Under the pieces are notes generated by a model. The model ran no database searches and was not told the DNA's origin. It was given only the letters and a program-made list of their open reading frames with translations. This document shows positions 1 through 11,619 of a stretch of 64,000 bases of DNA, piece after piece; the first letter of the stretch is position 1, and every line of letters begins with the position of its first letter. A program made the position numbers and the translations under genes. Origin of the DNA: Eublepharis macularius (taxonomy: Eukaryota > Chordata > Lepidosauria > Squamata > Eublepharidae); contig NC_072800.1 in the NCBI RefSeq assembly GCF_028583425.1, forward strand, positions 94,953,001-95,017,000. The letters are read 5' to 3'.

Positions 1-1100
1 CTCTGGCCCAGCGCGGCGCCGCGAGGCAGCCAGGGCTCCGGGCTTGGCCCACGCGGGACGCCTTTCGCGCACGGAGCGCTTCGCCCCAAGCGCCGGCCCT
101 CCGTGCGGCGCTTCCCGGGAGCGGCTCGGCAGGGCGGCCGAAGGCCGTCTCCGGGCGCAGCAGGGGCTTTGGCGGCCGGGGCCTGCCGGACGGGCCCGCC
201 CCGCGTTCCCGGTCGAGTCCGGCCGCTCCTCCTCGGGGCAGGCGCGCCGGCCTGCAGCCCTCACCGGGCGCTTCGTCAGGCAGGGCCGGGCGGCAGGGCC
301 CCGGCGCAGGAGGCGGGGCGCAGCGCAGCGGAGCGGGCAGGCAGCCTCCTCGGCGCTGCGGCGGCAGGAAGCGGCGCCTCCCAGAGCTGGGCCGCGGCGG
401 GCCGGGCAGGATGCCTCGCAGCAAGGCCCGGGCGGGGCGCGCGGCGGAGGCGGCAGGTGAGCGGCGGGCGGAGCCCCGGGCCCGATCCCGAGCAGGGGCT
501 GGCCTGGCGCCCGGGAGCCCGGCCCGGTGGGGAAGGCGGGGGCGGGAGGGGCGGGAGCCCCGCGCATTGCAGCAGCCGCGCCGCGGGGCCGGGAGCGGAG
601 CCGGAGGAGGGGGCCGCGGGCCAGGCCGGGCTGCGCGCACGTGGCGGCGGGGAAGGGGGGGGGCTGGAGGCGCCGCTGCCCCGCCGGCCCGCCTGACCTT
701 GGGCGCCTCGCCCGGCCGCGCTCGGGGAGGGGGCGCTGGGCCGGGCCGGCCGCTCTGCAAAGGGGCCGAGGCAGGTCGGGGCTGCCGGGCCGGAGAGGAG
801 GCGGCGGCGCTGCGGGAGGGCCCGGCCGGGGAGTGCAGGCCCGGGGACGCCCCGCCGCTCGCAGCGCTGGAGCCGGGCAGGCTCGCGGCCCGCTGCATTG
901 TGGGGCCGGTAGTCCTCTTGGCCTCTCCGGGCCGGGACGAAGCCGGCTCGTCGTGGGGGCCTCGTCCGGGCGGCTCCTGCCTCCCGCGCGCGGCGGCGCT
1001 TTGGGTGGCGCTCGAGGCGCCTCCGGCTGAGCAGGGCAAGAACGCGGCGCCCCCCTCGAGCCCAGCGCTGGGACCCCGGCGGGGGGGCATAGACGAGTGA
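1..1100. promoter_or_regulatory. CpG island at zinc-finger gene promoter
   Basis: The stretch is extremely GC- and CpG-rich compared with the rest of the window and contains the first coding exon of the zinc-finger gene. Long open frames run through it on both strands, but they are the expected product of GC richness and resemble no protein family. It probably holds the promoter, 5' UTR and start of intron 1. The window may begin inside the island. The exact transcription start cannot be seen. Confidence 0.75.
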
Positions 1101-2685
1101 CCCCCCCCTCACCGGCAGGGCGTTGGAGGCAGCAGCTGGCAGTCCTCCGACTGCCCCCCACACACACTGCCAATGCACTGCAGTGCCCTGGATGCCGACG
1201 GGAGCCCCCATGCATGACCAGCACCCCCCCCCCCGCGTGTGTTTCTGTGGCCCTCTCCCTGGCCTCGTTCTGGCCCATCAGAACCACAGCCCCTGCAGCT
1301 GTGACGAGCGGCGCTTTCTTGCACCTAAGTTATTCTGTGTACAACGCCCAGACTTGCAAAGTATTGGGGTGAGAGTCCAGCAGCACCCCAAAGACCCAGA
1401 TTTTCCGTGTGGCAGCTTAGGAGAGTCAGAGCTCCCCTCCTCGGACTCTCCGAAGCTCCTGCCCTGAAACTCTTGTTAGCCTCCCTGGGGCTGCTGGACT
1501 CTGATCCGGCTGTTCTGCTGCAGACCAGCCCAGCTGCCCAGCTGAAAGGATGGGGAAGAAGGTGCAGCTGGAGCTCCTCCCCTGACGGCTGCAATTCTGG
1601 CCCGGCTCTTGCTGGCTTCCGCTTGCAGAGCTCCCCCTGCGGCCGGCCGCCGGGCAGGGCTGGCTTGGCTTTTTTGTTTTGTTTAGCAGTGGAGTTGCCT
1701 GGGGGCTGGGTTCTCTTTGCTAGCGAGCGTCAGGCCTCCGTGCCCAGCGCACTCCTGATCCCCTTGCTATGCTTTCTCTCCAGCAGGCGGCAGCCCCACG
1801 GAGGGCGAAAAGGAGCAAGGCGCCCTGCCCGCCCAGGGCTCCCCACCGGGGGAGAGGCCCTTCCCGTTCCCTGCCTGGGAGGAGAGCTCGGGGGATGAGA
1901 ACGTCTTGGTCATCCACAGCCAGGTGGAGGAGGAGGAGCACAAGTGCCTGGTGTGTGGGGAGAGCTTCCGCCAGTCGCTGAGCCTCCTGAGGCACCAGAA
2001 GCAGCAGCATGCTGGAGAACGGGCCTTCCTCTGCCCGGAATGCGGCCGGGGCTTCAGCCTCAAGCATAACTTGATTATCCACCAAAGGATCCACACCGGG
2101 GAGAAGCCCTTCAGCTGTGGCGAGTGCGGGAAGCGCTTCAGCCTCAAGCAAAACCTGCTCACACACCAGCGAGTGCACAGTGGGGAGAAGCTCTTTCCCT
2201 GCACGGCGTGTGGGAAGAGCTTCCGGGAGCAGCGGCTTCTCCTCGCCCACCAGAATGGGGACTGTGGGGTGGCCATCAAGGAGAGACAGGAGGCCTCTGA
2301 CCCTCAGCATGTGCACAGCCAAGAGAGGCCCTGCTCCGAAAGTGGCTGCACGGAGGAGAGCCTCATGCAAAGCCCACTCCGAGTGAAGCACCAGGAGAAA
2401 CCCCACCGGAACGGAGCCACCTTTGCATGCCGGGAGTGCGGGGAAGACTTTGGTGGCAAGAGCAGCCTTCTCAGCCACCAGAAAGTCCACCAAGGCAGCC
2501 GGCCACTTCAGCGTGAGGAGGGCAGGAGGCGTCTCAGCCAGAAAGAGGACCCCAAGCCCCCACCCCAGCGAGGCCAGGCAGGTGATGCCCCTTTCCGGTG
2601 CCTGACGTGTGGGAAGAATTTTGCCCAGAAAGGCAATCTTGCTGCACACCAGAGAAGCCACCTGGGCAAGGAGATGCTCAGCTGA
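411..2685 (+). CDS. C2H2 zinc-finger protein, two coding exons (411-456 and 1784-2685)
   Basis: Probable nuclear DNA-binding protein of about 315 residues. Exon 1 starts at ATG 411 in the CpG island (MPRSKARAGRAAEAA) and ends at a GTGAGC donor in phase 1. Exon 2 follows a pyrimidine tract and CAGCAG acceptor and keeps the frame to TGA at 2683-2685. Six finger units are seen: CLVCGESF, CPECGRGF and CGECGKRF in tandem with HTGEKP/HSGEK linkers; a fourth, CTACGKSF, whose last ligand is Cys rather than His; then, after a spacer of about 60 residues, CRECGEDF, and after another of about 35, CLTCGKNF. An acidic, proline-rich stretch precedes the fingers. No KRAB, SCAN or BTB domain is visible. The finger array is certain. 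The link to exon 1 rests on phase and position, and the orthologue is not recognised. Confidence 0.8.
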
Positions 2686-2722
2686 GAACCAGAGAAGCCA
2701 CCTGGGCAAGGAGATGCTCAGC
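2648..2722 (+). repeat. 35-bp tandem duplication spanning the zinc-finger stop codon
   Basis: The segment 2648-2682, the last codons of the gene, is repeated exactly at 2688-2722 after a 5-bp spacer that contributes the TGA. The gene therefore ends just before the second copy. Either the ancestral C-terminus lay further on, or the copy arose in the 3' UTR. Confidence 0.85.
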
Positions 2723-5715
2723 AGAGATGGCCTTGCAGGACTGGGGGGATTGTTGCCGGAAAAAGACGATGTACTGAGCATTTTGCAAGCCAAGTTCCAG
2801 TGGCAGCCGCCTGGGAGTGGGGGGTGCTGGTGGTTTCTGTGGAATAGGGGAATCCTGGGTGTATACTTGAAAAATGGGAGATCCCAGATGGATGGGGCTG
2901 CCCCGGTGGGAGGGGAATCCTGACCGTGTGCTCTGGGATGCCCTGAGGAGGTCAGGATTCCGTCTGAGGGTTGCTTGGGGACCCTGTGAGAAGCAGCCCT
3001 TTCCATTCCAAAGCCACTCTCATTTCCCAGCCCTCCCTCTCTCATCTCAGGCGGGGCTGGCAGAACTGGCCATCTTCATACAGGGTTGTTTCTCACTGTT
3101 TTCCTTTCAACCAGCCAAGTTGTGTTCCTCTCCATGTTCATACTTGTATAGACCTTGGTCCAGATCCTGCACACTGTTTGGCATTGTCATTTCCCCTTGT
3201 TCTGTTTTCGTTCTTCAGTGGCCACTGCAGGTGCATGAACTGTGCCAAGTGACAAAATCCACCCCACCCCACCCACCCCGCCCCCAGATATGCACTGGAT
3301 GTTTCAGGAACAGGGCATCTCTCTCCTCTCGGTCCTCCAGAGCAACCGTGTCGTCTCATTTCTACTCCCCACATGGGTGCCAAAGATGGACAATATTAAC
3401 TGACACGGATGCCTGAGGGATTAGGACGAGTCTCTTGCTCAGGAGCGCAAAGGAGATATGTCAGGCCTGGCAGGAGGGCTGTCGGGAGCTCTTCCCTCCC
3501 TGCGTCCTGTGCATGTCAGCCTGATGGGGGTTCTGCACCAAAGTCCCTCTGGAAACCTCAGAGGCTGTGCGGTTGGAAGCTGCGTCCTGCAAACTCCCCT
3601 GGCGAAAAGGAGAGCAACAAAGCCTCTCTCAGCAGAAGCCGAGAATGCACAGAGGAGCGCGCGTCTTGGGGAGGGCTCTGCCTGTGGAGGAGAGGGAAGC
3701 CCCCAGGGGTCCAGCCGCTGGCCCAGTCCCAAGAGCTGTTTGGAGAGAGGCAAAGACCCGGTGGCTGTTGGGGGTGTGGGTGGGCCTTTGGGGGTGGGCA
3801 GCGTTTGTGTCTAGGCGCTGCTGTGATGCCAAAGCCGTTTATGTGCTCTGAATCTCAGAAAATGTTCTGAGCACCGAGAATCTCTCATAATGTTGCCAGA
3901 CATGATGTTTTCCGCATGGGAAAAACTCCTGAGACTGCCGGGTGGAGCTTCTCTCAAACCGCATCAGAGAATCCTTGTTGCATGAGCGGGGGAGGGGCTG
4001 GGCTGAGGAACCCCAATTCTGTTCCCTTTCGGGAGGGCCTCCCCCTCCTGTCCACTGGGAACAACAGCCTTCAAAGGCTGTAGCCCTTTTGCTGGAGCTG
4101 CCCTGCCCTGCCCTGCCCTTTCTCGCCTTGGCCTTGGCTGGTTCCCTGTGGGGCAGAACCTGAGTTCAGCTTCTCTCCTCTAAGGGGTCGACTGATTTAG
4201 GCTTGCCAGTTAACCTGTTAAGCACGTTTAAAGCATTTTTAAGCGCTCCGGCTTAAACAACGCACAATTGATGGAGGTTTTTCTTAAACTTCACGTTGCA
4301 ACATGGTTCTGCAGAAAAAGACCTTGCTCTTTTCCCTGCATCTTGTTCTATAGGGGTTTATTAATCCAACTTGTCAAAGTTTGGGCAAGTTCATTTTTGA
4401 GCAGAAGGGGGCGGGGCTTCCCTCTGCTGGTCCAAAGAGGAATTTGGCCAAGGGGTTTCCTTGGGTGCCTGGTGCAAAAGGCAGGCCACCTTGCTTTGTG
4501 GCCCTTGGCCAGACTTTCCTGGGTGACAGAGGAGACTCTGCTGGGGTGGGGAGAGGGCAGAAGAGGAACCTGTTCGGCGGGGGGCTGGTGTGTATTTCCA
4601 CTGGTTTGCATGTGGTCATGGGAACGTGGCAAACCTCCCTCTGGGAAATCCTCTGCAATCCAGCTAGCATGTCTTGGGGGCTGAATGCTTCCCCCCTAGC
4701 AGCTGGACACAAGCATCCCCTTTGCTGCCTGCCTGGGACAGCAGAGGGGGAGTCGAGCCCTCAGTCATCTGGCACGCTTGGCCAATAGGCTGTGTTCAGC
4801 TTGGAGGGCCTCCGCCTCTGAGTGCCCGCGTTGAAGGCACGGAAGCTTCCTCTCCTGGCAGGGGACATCCCCCAGCAGCAGAGGGGCCACAGGTGCACTC
4901 CCCCCCCCCGGGCCAATTCTCTTTGGGAGCGCTTTGCTGCGCAGAGAAGGCTCACTGCTGCTGCAGCGCCATGCCTGACTCCTCTGCAGCAGGTCCCAGC
5001 CCACAGGGGGCTTCCCTCTCAGGCAGTTTCCCGGACATGCCATTGGAAGTGAAGGTCAGATGTTGACCACATCTGAAGAGAACACCCCTGGAAGACCAGC
5101 GGCCACAGCTCTTGGCCCAGGGAGGCTGTTTCTCCTTGCTGTTGACGAGGTCTTGTGTGAGGTCCCTCACACAATGAGATCCTAGAAAAAGAAAGCTGCA
5201 AGAAGCACCTTACACATGTTTCTTAAGGCCACGCTGCGGCCCTCTGTGGTGATCCTTCAGCCTGAAAACTGGTGGCATGCAGCAGCCCCCAAAGGCATGC
5301 CCTGGGGCAGGGGTGGGCCCTTCAGGGCAACGGCGCCCTCCTCTGCTGACATGGCCCCCAAGTGCCCAGCCAGCCATGCCCCAGCCCCACCTCGCAGTCC
5401 CTTTTGAACATCCCAGGAGATGCCCTCGGGGGCTCCCCGGGGACGGCGGGCCTTCTCCCTCAGCTCTCAGCTGCCGTCAGGACCCCCTAATCAAAGTGCG
5501 TCTTTCTGGTGGACAGAAAGCAAGAATCTGGCAGAGGAGGGCGAGCGCTGAGTTCCAGCAGCGAAAGCGAGTCAGAGCCAGGCAGGGGCTTGGCCGGGTG
5601 AGAGAATCCGATGGGACCAGTGACGTCTGGCTGATGCGCCTTATGCTCTCGCCTCCCCCACCCCCAGCTCGAACCTCTTTCTCTGTTGAATAAAATTCCA
5701 TTTGCTTCTGCTTCC
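2686..5715 (+). other. Probable 3' UTR of the zinc-finger gene
   Basis: No coding exon or clear repeat is visible between the stop codon and the AATAAA at 5689. The sequence is moderately GC-rich and unique-looking. Reading it as a long 3' UTR is inference from the poly(A) signal; it could also include further introns. Confidence 0.45.
5689..5694 (+). terminator. Candidate poly(A) signal AATAAA
   Basis: A canonical AATAAA followed within about 20-30 bases by T/G-rich sequence, just upstream of a SINE. It is the first good plus-strand candidate after the zinc-finger stop codon. Confidence 0.45.
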
Positions 5716-5737
5716 GTTCGTGGTCATGACGCTTTTA

Positions 5738-5955
5738 TGGGGGAGAGGCTGTGGCCTAATGGCAGGGCGCCTGCTTGGCATGCAGGAGGCCCCGGGTTCG
5801 ATTCCTGGCAGCATCTCCAGCTAGCTAAAAGGGGCAGGTGGGAGGTGATGGGAAAGGCCTTCCTCTGCCTGAGGCCCCGGAGAGCAGCTGCCAGTCCGAG
5901 TAGACGATTCTGACCCTGATGGACCCAAAGGTCGGGTTCAGTAGAACGCTAGAGT
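5738..5955 (+). repeat. tRNA-derived SINE
   Basis: Starts with a tRNA-like head: A box around GTGGCCTAATGGC and B box GGGTTCGATTCC. The body (about 5820-5950) ends in the CTGATGGACCCAAAGGTC... type tail common in lizard SINEs. It is not a functional tRNA gene, because the 3' half of a cloverleaf is missing. Confidence 0.75.
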
Positions 5956-5964
5956 GCCTGGGAC

Positions 5965-6375
5965 TTTCAGCATACAAAAAAGAAGGGTAAAGGAGGCCAC
6001 GATAGAGGAGTTTTTAAAATTATACATGGGTTGAAGAGAGTGGACAGAGCCCCCCCCCCCTTCCCCCCTCACGGGCACCCAGTGAAATTGTTGGGAAATG
6101 GGTTCGGAAGAGATGGAAGGAAGTTCTTTGCTCAACGAATAATGAGGTGGTGGCACTCCCTGCCTGTGGAGCTCATGATGGCCGTGAGCAGGGGGTGGCA
6201 TTAAAAAGATTCCTGGAGGTTCATCGCTAGTTAAGGGAGGCCACAAAGCTCCGAGTTCCCGTGCTGGGAGGGTGGCCTTGGCCTGTGTGCCCTGCCTTGC
6301 CCCCCCCCCCCCGGCAACTGGTTGGCTGCTGTGTGAAGCAGATGCTGGAGTAAAGGGACGGCCAGTCCAGGGGTT
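5965..6375 (+). repeat. Decayed LINE 3' end (CR1/L2-like)
   Basis: The segment resembles the 3' tail of sauropsid LINEs: a stretch around ACACCCAGTGAAATTG, then GTGGCACTCCCTGCC and GATGCTGGAGTAAAGGGAC. It has no open frame and is interrupted by C-runs. Family assignment is tentative. Confidence 0.4.
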
Positions 6376-7859
6376 TGTGCACAGCTGTTAGCTGTGGTAG
6401 CTCAATGGTGCCTCCATTTTCAGAGGCGGCAGATCGCTGAGTGCCAGATACAGGGAGTGAACAGTAGAGGAGGGATAGCAGGCAAGAAGCATCTGCCCCT
6501 GGCTGCGTGCTCCTGCAAGTAGGGTTGTCCCTGGGCCAGGGTCAGAAGAGGTTTTAGGATGACAGACGCAGAGTCCCTTTGTTCTAGAGCAATATAGCTA
6601 TTATGGGTGCCAGGGACTTTTTGGTGGTGGGACAGAGGGCGTAGACGTTTGCTGAAACGGGAAATGTGTCCCCCTCCAGAATTATCATATTGCTTAATGA
6701 AGAAGCTTTGCCTTGTGGCGGCTGGTCACTTTTCCATCATGGGACTTTGTGGCACTCTGAATTTCCTGAATTGCTCCCTCCCTGGCACTGGAACGTGATG
6801 CAAATGATACCAGCCTTCAGGCAAAACAACAGAAAGGTTTGGTGTGGTCCTGATGTGACGTAGAGTTGCATGCTGCCTTGAGTTACATCCAAGAGACCCC
6901 AATCTTAGAGAAAAACATCTTTTCCCAGGGAGAGATGCATTTCCTGTGTGGAGATAACCGACTGCCAGGGAGTAAAGGGTGACCTGAGGTGAGCCATAAA
7001 GGTTTGAGATGTGCATCCCAAATTGCCTGGAGAAAAGGATGCAGGGTAGACCACGTGGGACTCCACCCCCAAGCCCTCAACAGGATGATGAGAAAATCCA
7101 CCCAGCAGGGCAGGAAAGGTTGAAAGATCTCAACCCCCAGCCAGAGGTGGGCCAGCCAGGACCCAGCACAGGGGAGTGGAGCCTGTCCCGGGCACTCTCT
7201 GATTTGGGCCTTCCAGTGGCCTTGAGCCATCCCAAGAAGGGGATGCCAAGATAGCAACTTAGTTAGCTAACTAGATGTTCCTTTTCTTTCTTAGCTCTGC
7301 AATACCCAGAAGTGCTGCGATATGCTTTTCCAATGAACTTGTGCTCTGACAGCCCAAGTTTGTAAAGAAAGATCTTTCCCTTTGAGACATTCAGTCTGTG
7401 CTCAGAGTTCTTGCCTCTGCCTGGCTGATCTTCCACGCAGAACCTGGACCAGTTGGACAGCTTGCAAGGGGAAAGGGGTGGGGAAAGAAGTGGCACTGCT
7501 GCTTCCCCCACATACGCACGGAACCTGACCTGCTCCCCAAGCTGCAGGTACAGAAGTGAAAGGGCAGAGCTTGAGTTGGGGCAAGGGCCCGGTGTAGCAG
7601 GAGGGATGGGGAACAAGTGGGGCAAGTCCTCTGACATGCACAGGTATGCCCCCCCCCCCCGGCTGCAGCCCGCCCGGCTGCAGCTGATGAATTCAGCATC
7701 TCTGCAGTGGGTGAAATTTTGAGCCTTTGGGGGTGTTCGCGCTCATTGTTTGCAATTCCTGCCCTGGTTGCTAGAGGTCACTGTGACATTAATTTTTTAA
7801 TTTGGCATCTCCTTTATTAATAGTCTGCCGTCATAGTCTGCTTTTCTCAGTGAACCCTA
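6376..7859. other. Intergenic sequence, nothing recognised
   Basis: No gene with a recognisable product, no clear repeat and no splice-flanked open frame is seen. A C-run lies at about 7650. Confidence 0.4.
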
Positions 7860-7930
7860 GTGAGGCTGATCCGATCTCATCGGAGCTCAGCAGCTGAGCA
7901 GGGTGGCCTTGGACGGGAGACCGCCATGGA
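7860..7930 (+). repeat. 5S rRNA-derived SINE fragment
   Basis: Contains 5S-like stretches in order: GATCTCATCGGAGCTCAGCAG, then CAGGGTGGCCTTGGACGGGAGACC. This matches the central and 3' part of 5S rRNA with changes. The 5' part of 5S is missing, so this is a SINE3-type derivative and not an rRNA gene. Confidence 0.6.
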
Positions 7931-8682
7931 AGTCCTAAAAACCCATGAGGTGGAAGCTTGGCAACCCACGGCTCTGCTTGGCATGCGCCAGCCCCACCCC
8001 TCAGAAGGGGCTTTCTCTCCCCTGTACCTGCCACCACCACTTGTGGGAATTGCCTGCCGAGGCTCCCAGCGCCCCTGCGATGGCTTCCTGTTCTAAGGCC
8101 CCGAGTCTCCTGTGGCCCCGCACCTGGTTACCCCAGGAATGGCTTGCTACACCAATGCGCCACTGGGGCATCGGCAATTTGCCAACAGTCTCCCCCCTTC
8201 CCATGGCACCCATTTTAAAATAGCGTGTTTGAGCAATGCAAGTCTATGCGGTACAGAGAACAGCTACTAACATGTGAGGATTAAAACGGATTTATTCTCA
8301 AAAGAAAAAGGGCCTCCTACTTTCAAGCACAGCGCCAGATCTATCAAGGGGTTCCAAACAAACACAGCCAACAAGCACTCCCTCTGCCCCACAGCTCAAA
8401 GCACGCGCCCTGGCTGATGGGTTTCTAAGGCAGGCTCTCTCACGGAGAAGGCTCCAGCTTACGGAGAAGTTTTGCAGTCTTGGTTCAGGCCTCCACACGG
8501 CAATGTCCGTCTCCTGCAAGGAGCCCGGAGCGCTTCCTCTGCCTCCAGAGGAAATCTGCTGAAGAGGCCCTCCTCCCTGTGCCAGGAAATTTTATCCTCT
8601 TCCTTTGCCCACCCATTGGGCAATTCCAAGAGGCTTTTCCTGAGACCTACAAGAAGAATCCTCTCCAAATCTCTACTTGGGT

Positions 8683-8725
8683 TGCCAGCTCCTGGTTAGG
8701 AAATTCCTGGAGTCCCCCGAGATGT
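8683..8725 (+). mobile_element. Fragment of a GGGTTGCCAG-terminal inverted-repeat element
   Basis: Begins GGGTTGCCAGCTCCTGG, the same terminus as the fuller copy at 40931-41134. Only one end is clear. The body is unlike the other copies. Confidence 0.4.
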
Positions 8726-10150
8726 GCACAGGGAACATTTTCGGAGTTGGGCACAAGTGGCAGTTGCCGCACTGCTCTGTGGTACTGTATGCCCATGGCA
8801 CCTGTTGCCCTGCAGATCAGTGAATGGAGCAGATACAGTTGAAGCCGAGTCCAGACAGGTGACGGATGCTCTTTGGATGGCAACAAGACGTCTCCCAGCC
8901 AATGGATCCCCCTCTCCATGCCTCGGACCCAGGCCTGGTGTGTCCATGGAGGTGGTGCTGGCAGCCGCCTCGAGTGATGAACTCTGAAGGAGGTGCCATG
9001 CCAGCCCCCAATGCCCCCCCTGACCTGGAAGCGGGCCACATCCTCGTTCGCCTCTCCGCCCCTTTGCCGCTGCTGCCTTCCTCGGCTCTGCCCCTGGTGA
9101 GGTGGGTAACGCGGCGGCACAGCAGCGAGCAGGGAGGCAAGCGGGGAAGTGGGCCACCTCCCTGGCCCTTCGCCACTGCCGCCCACCTCAGGTAAGGGGG
9201 ATGCTCCTGAGCGATGACGTCACAAGTGACATCATTGCACAGGGGCGGAGCACACATGCATGCTTTTTTGCATTTGCGCTTGGGGCAAGAGTCACCACTT
9301 CCTGCCCCGGGAGCCCCACGACCACGCTACACCGCTGCCCCTCCCAGTCACCAAGAATACTGAAAGCAGGCTGGGAAAGCTGGGAAAGGTATAATTTTGG
9401 AGATGTATTTAAAATTCATCATTTTGAAGCCTACAATATCAAGTTGGTTGGGGGGAGCACCGGTAGGTACCTCGCCCCAGGCACCAGAAACCCTGGCACC
9501 GGCCCTGCAACCTCACAGGCATAGCTGCAGCAGTCACATCCGCTGTGCTGTTTGTCACCATTGCATGTGCCTCTGTCTGTGGTCTGTGCTGTGGTGATTC
9601 AGCAGAGAGAAGGGCATTCCCGGTGCAGCAGGGGCTGGCTGGAGTGACCAGAGCGGATCCTGCCCCTCTGCTGTGGGGCGGCCACCCCACTGGTTCCAGC
9701 CTGGCTCTTGCAGCCATCCAGCTCACCTGGCATGTTCACCCTACGCACAGGCAATGTGTGATAAGGAGGGTTCGCCAATCTTCCCGTGCCTTCCCAGAGC
9801 AGCTTGCAAAGGCACTGGGGCCGTACTGGGCAGACGGAGCCTGCAGCCCGTCATCAGAGCTCACTGCTGTTCTCTTCAGCTGTGGCTGTCTGGTGGTCAG
9901 CTGGAGTGTCTACAGTCGTGGTTGGGCAGCGGAGAGCTCTTCCCCAGCCCCTCCCCCCATGCCATGCCACTCCCTGCCCCGCCTCCTCCTCCTCCCGCTT
10001 TCAGTAATTCCCATGGAGCTTCCCATCAGTGATGCCCCCTAACCCCCCCCCCCAAAGGGTGAGCTCTGACTCAGGGAAGCCCATGCTGGGGTGGGAGTTG
10101 TTTGTGCTCACGCTGCACCGGACCTCTGGTTTGTTTAGCGGCAAAATGCA
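8726..10150. other. Intergenic sequence, no gene seen
   Basis: GC-rich stretches give overlapping chance frames on both strands. A segment near 9200-9250 (GATGACGTCACAAGTGACATCATTG) resembles stretches near 21490 and 27480, suggesting an unnamed dispersed repeat. No splice-flanked exon is recognised. Confidence 0.35.
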
Positions 10151-10290
10151 ACCAAAGGCCAGCAGCACCTTTCAGACCAAGGACATATAGGATCATAGAA
10201 TCATGGAGTTGGAAGGGGCCAGACAGACCATCTAGTCCAACCCTCTGCCCAGTGCAGGATCAGCCTAAAGCATCTCTGACATATCTGCCA
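10150..10290 (-). repeat. Penelope-type tail scrap followed by CR1 3' end
   Basis: Positions 10150-10182 look like a worn copy of the tail found at 44026-44317 (GCAGCACCTTTCAGACCAA). From 10190 the ATAGAATCATGGAGTTGGAAGGGG and CTAGTCCAACCC words are the reverse complement of a CR1 3' end, whose tail repeats GATTCTATG. Confidence 0.6.
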
Positions 10291-11039
10291 ATATGAGCAG
10301 CTCACCTCTTCAGGGATGCTGCAGACTGACCCACGTGGCCACCGTCTGCAGCTCCACCCTCGTCCCATTCACACATTCTGCTGGCTACATGTGTGGCTCA
10401 CACAGAGAGCAGGCTGGAGGTGCTCCGAGGGGGGGCACGTATGCTCCTGCAAGGGAACACTGCAGGCCTCTGATAAAGTCAGGCAGCTTGGTGGGATGCA
10501 CGCATGGGGGGTGTCAGGGGGGGAGGTCCACAGCGGTACAAGGAAATTGATGGCAGAGACGGCAGAGACACCTTGGTACAACCTGTGCTCGATTACTTCT
10601 GTCTGCTGAAAGCCCTTTTCCTCCCAAAGGAGAAGGCTTTCATCACACACGTAGAGGCAAATGGCAGAGAGTCCATAGAGGTGGCCTTTGGTTTTCAGAC
10701 TGGTGGTTTGCTTGGGGGCTGGCAGAAGGTCCCCCCCCCCTTTTGGCCAACAGCTTGTTGTTTTGGTCCATCTGGTAGCCCAGTAGAAAGCGCTTTATGA
10801 GTTTTCAGTTTTCATAATTTTATAGTGATCAGCTTATTGTTTTAACGTGTTGCAAATCACTCTGGGAAACTTATAAAAGATGGAAGTAGACAGACTTTTC
10901 CAGATTTATAGCCCTTTGTGGGCTATAATAGTCCTTGATAAAGATCAGGTTCAGGGAAACCAAGACAGCCCAAAGTGATCTGAATCCATTTTTATTTTTG
11001 AAGCTGTGTGAAAATACTTTCTTCGTGTGGTAGTGGAGA

Positions 11040-11250
11040 ATGCCATCAAGTCATAGCTGATTTATGGCGACCCCCTGCAGGGATTTTCATGGCAAGGGAT
11101 TAGCAGAAGTGGTTTGCCATTGCCTGCCTCTACATAGCAGCCCTGGTCTTTATTGGAGGTCTCCCATCCAATTACTAACCAAAGCCAACGCTGCTTTGTT
11201 GCCAAGCTCTGACAAGACTGGACATGCCTGGGCCATATGTCACCTTTCTA
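11040..11250 (-). repeat. 5S rRNA-derived SINE, minus strand
   Basis: Contains GGTTTGCCATTGCCTGCCTC and GTCTCCCATCCAATTACTAACC; the latter is the complement of the 5S rRNA 3' region. A second copy lies at 52145-52325 with the same order of blocks. Confidence 0.65.
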
Positions 11251-11619
11251 TCCCCTGTTTGGATTTACAGTTCAAGTTTACTTCCCCCACTGAATAAAGG
11301 TACAGAGATTGCTGAGGTGGTTACAGTGACGGCAAACTTTGTATAAAGAAAGGAGGTCTGTTGTGAAGTGGTCAAGATAAATGCCGGACTGGAGAAAGTT
11401 TCTCTTTTGTGACCTGACCCAGTACTGGAAGTGGGGGTCAATTAAAGTGTGTTTGTAATGGACTCAAGGTTCAGCCTAGAGGAAGGTTCTTCTGCACTGG
11501 CCCCATTGAAATGAATGGAGAAGCGCAAGGGCAATGGGGGGCAGGGGAGGAAGGCGGCATTCGGGGGAGACTTTGGACACTGGAAATAGATGATAGGCAG
11601 TGAGTTATGGGAGAGGGTC

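Noticed and set aside
44-1211. Several long overlapping open frames on both strands
   Set aside because: They follow from the extreme GC content of a CpG island, show no domain and lack codon bias. Only the short exon 411-456 is kept.
5738-5830. Functional tRNA gene
   Set aside because: A and B boxes are present but the acceptor stem and 3' half are not. The sequence continues into a SINE body.
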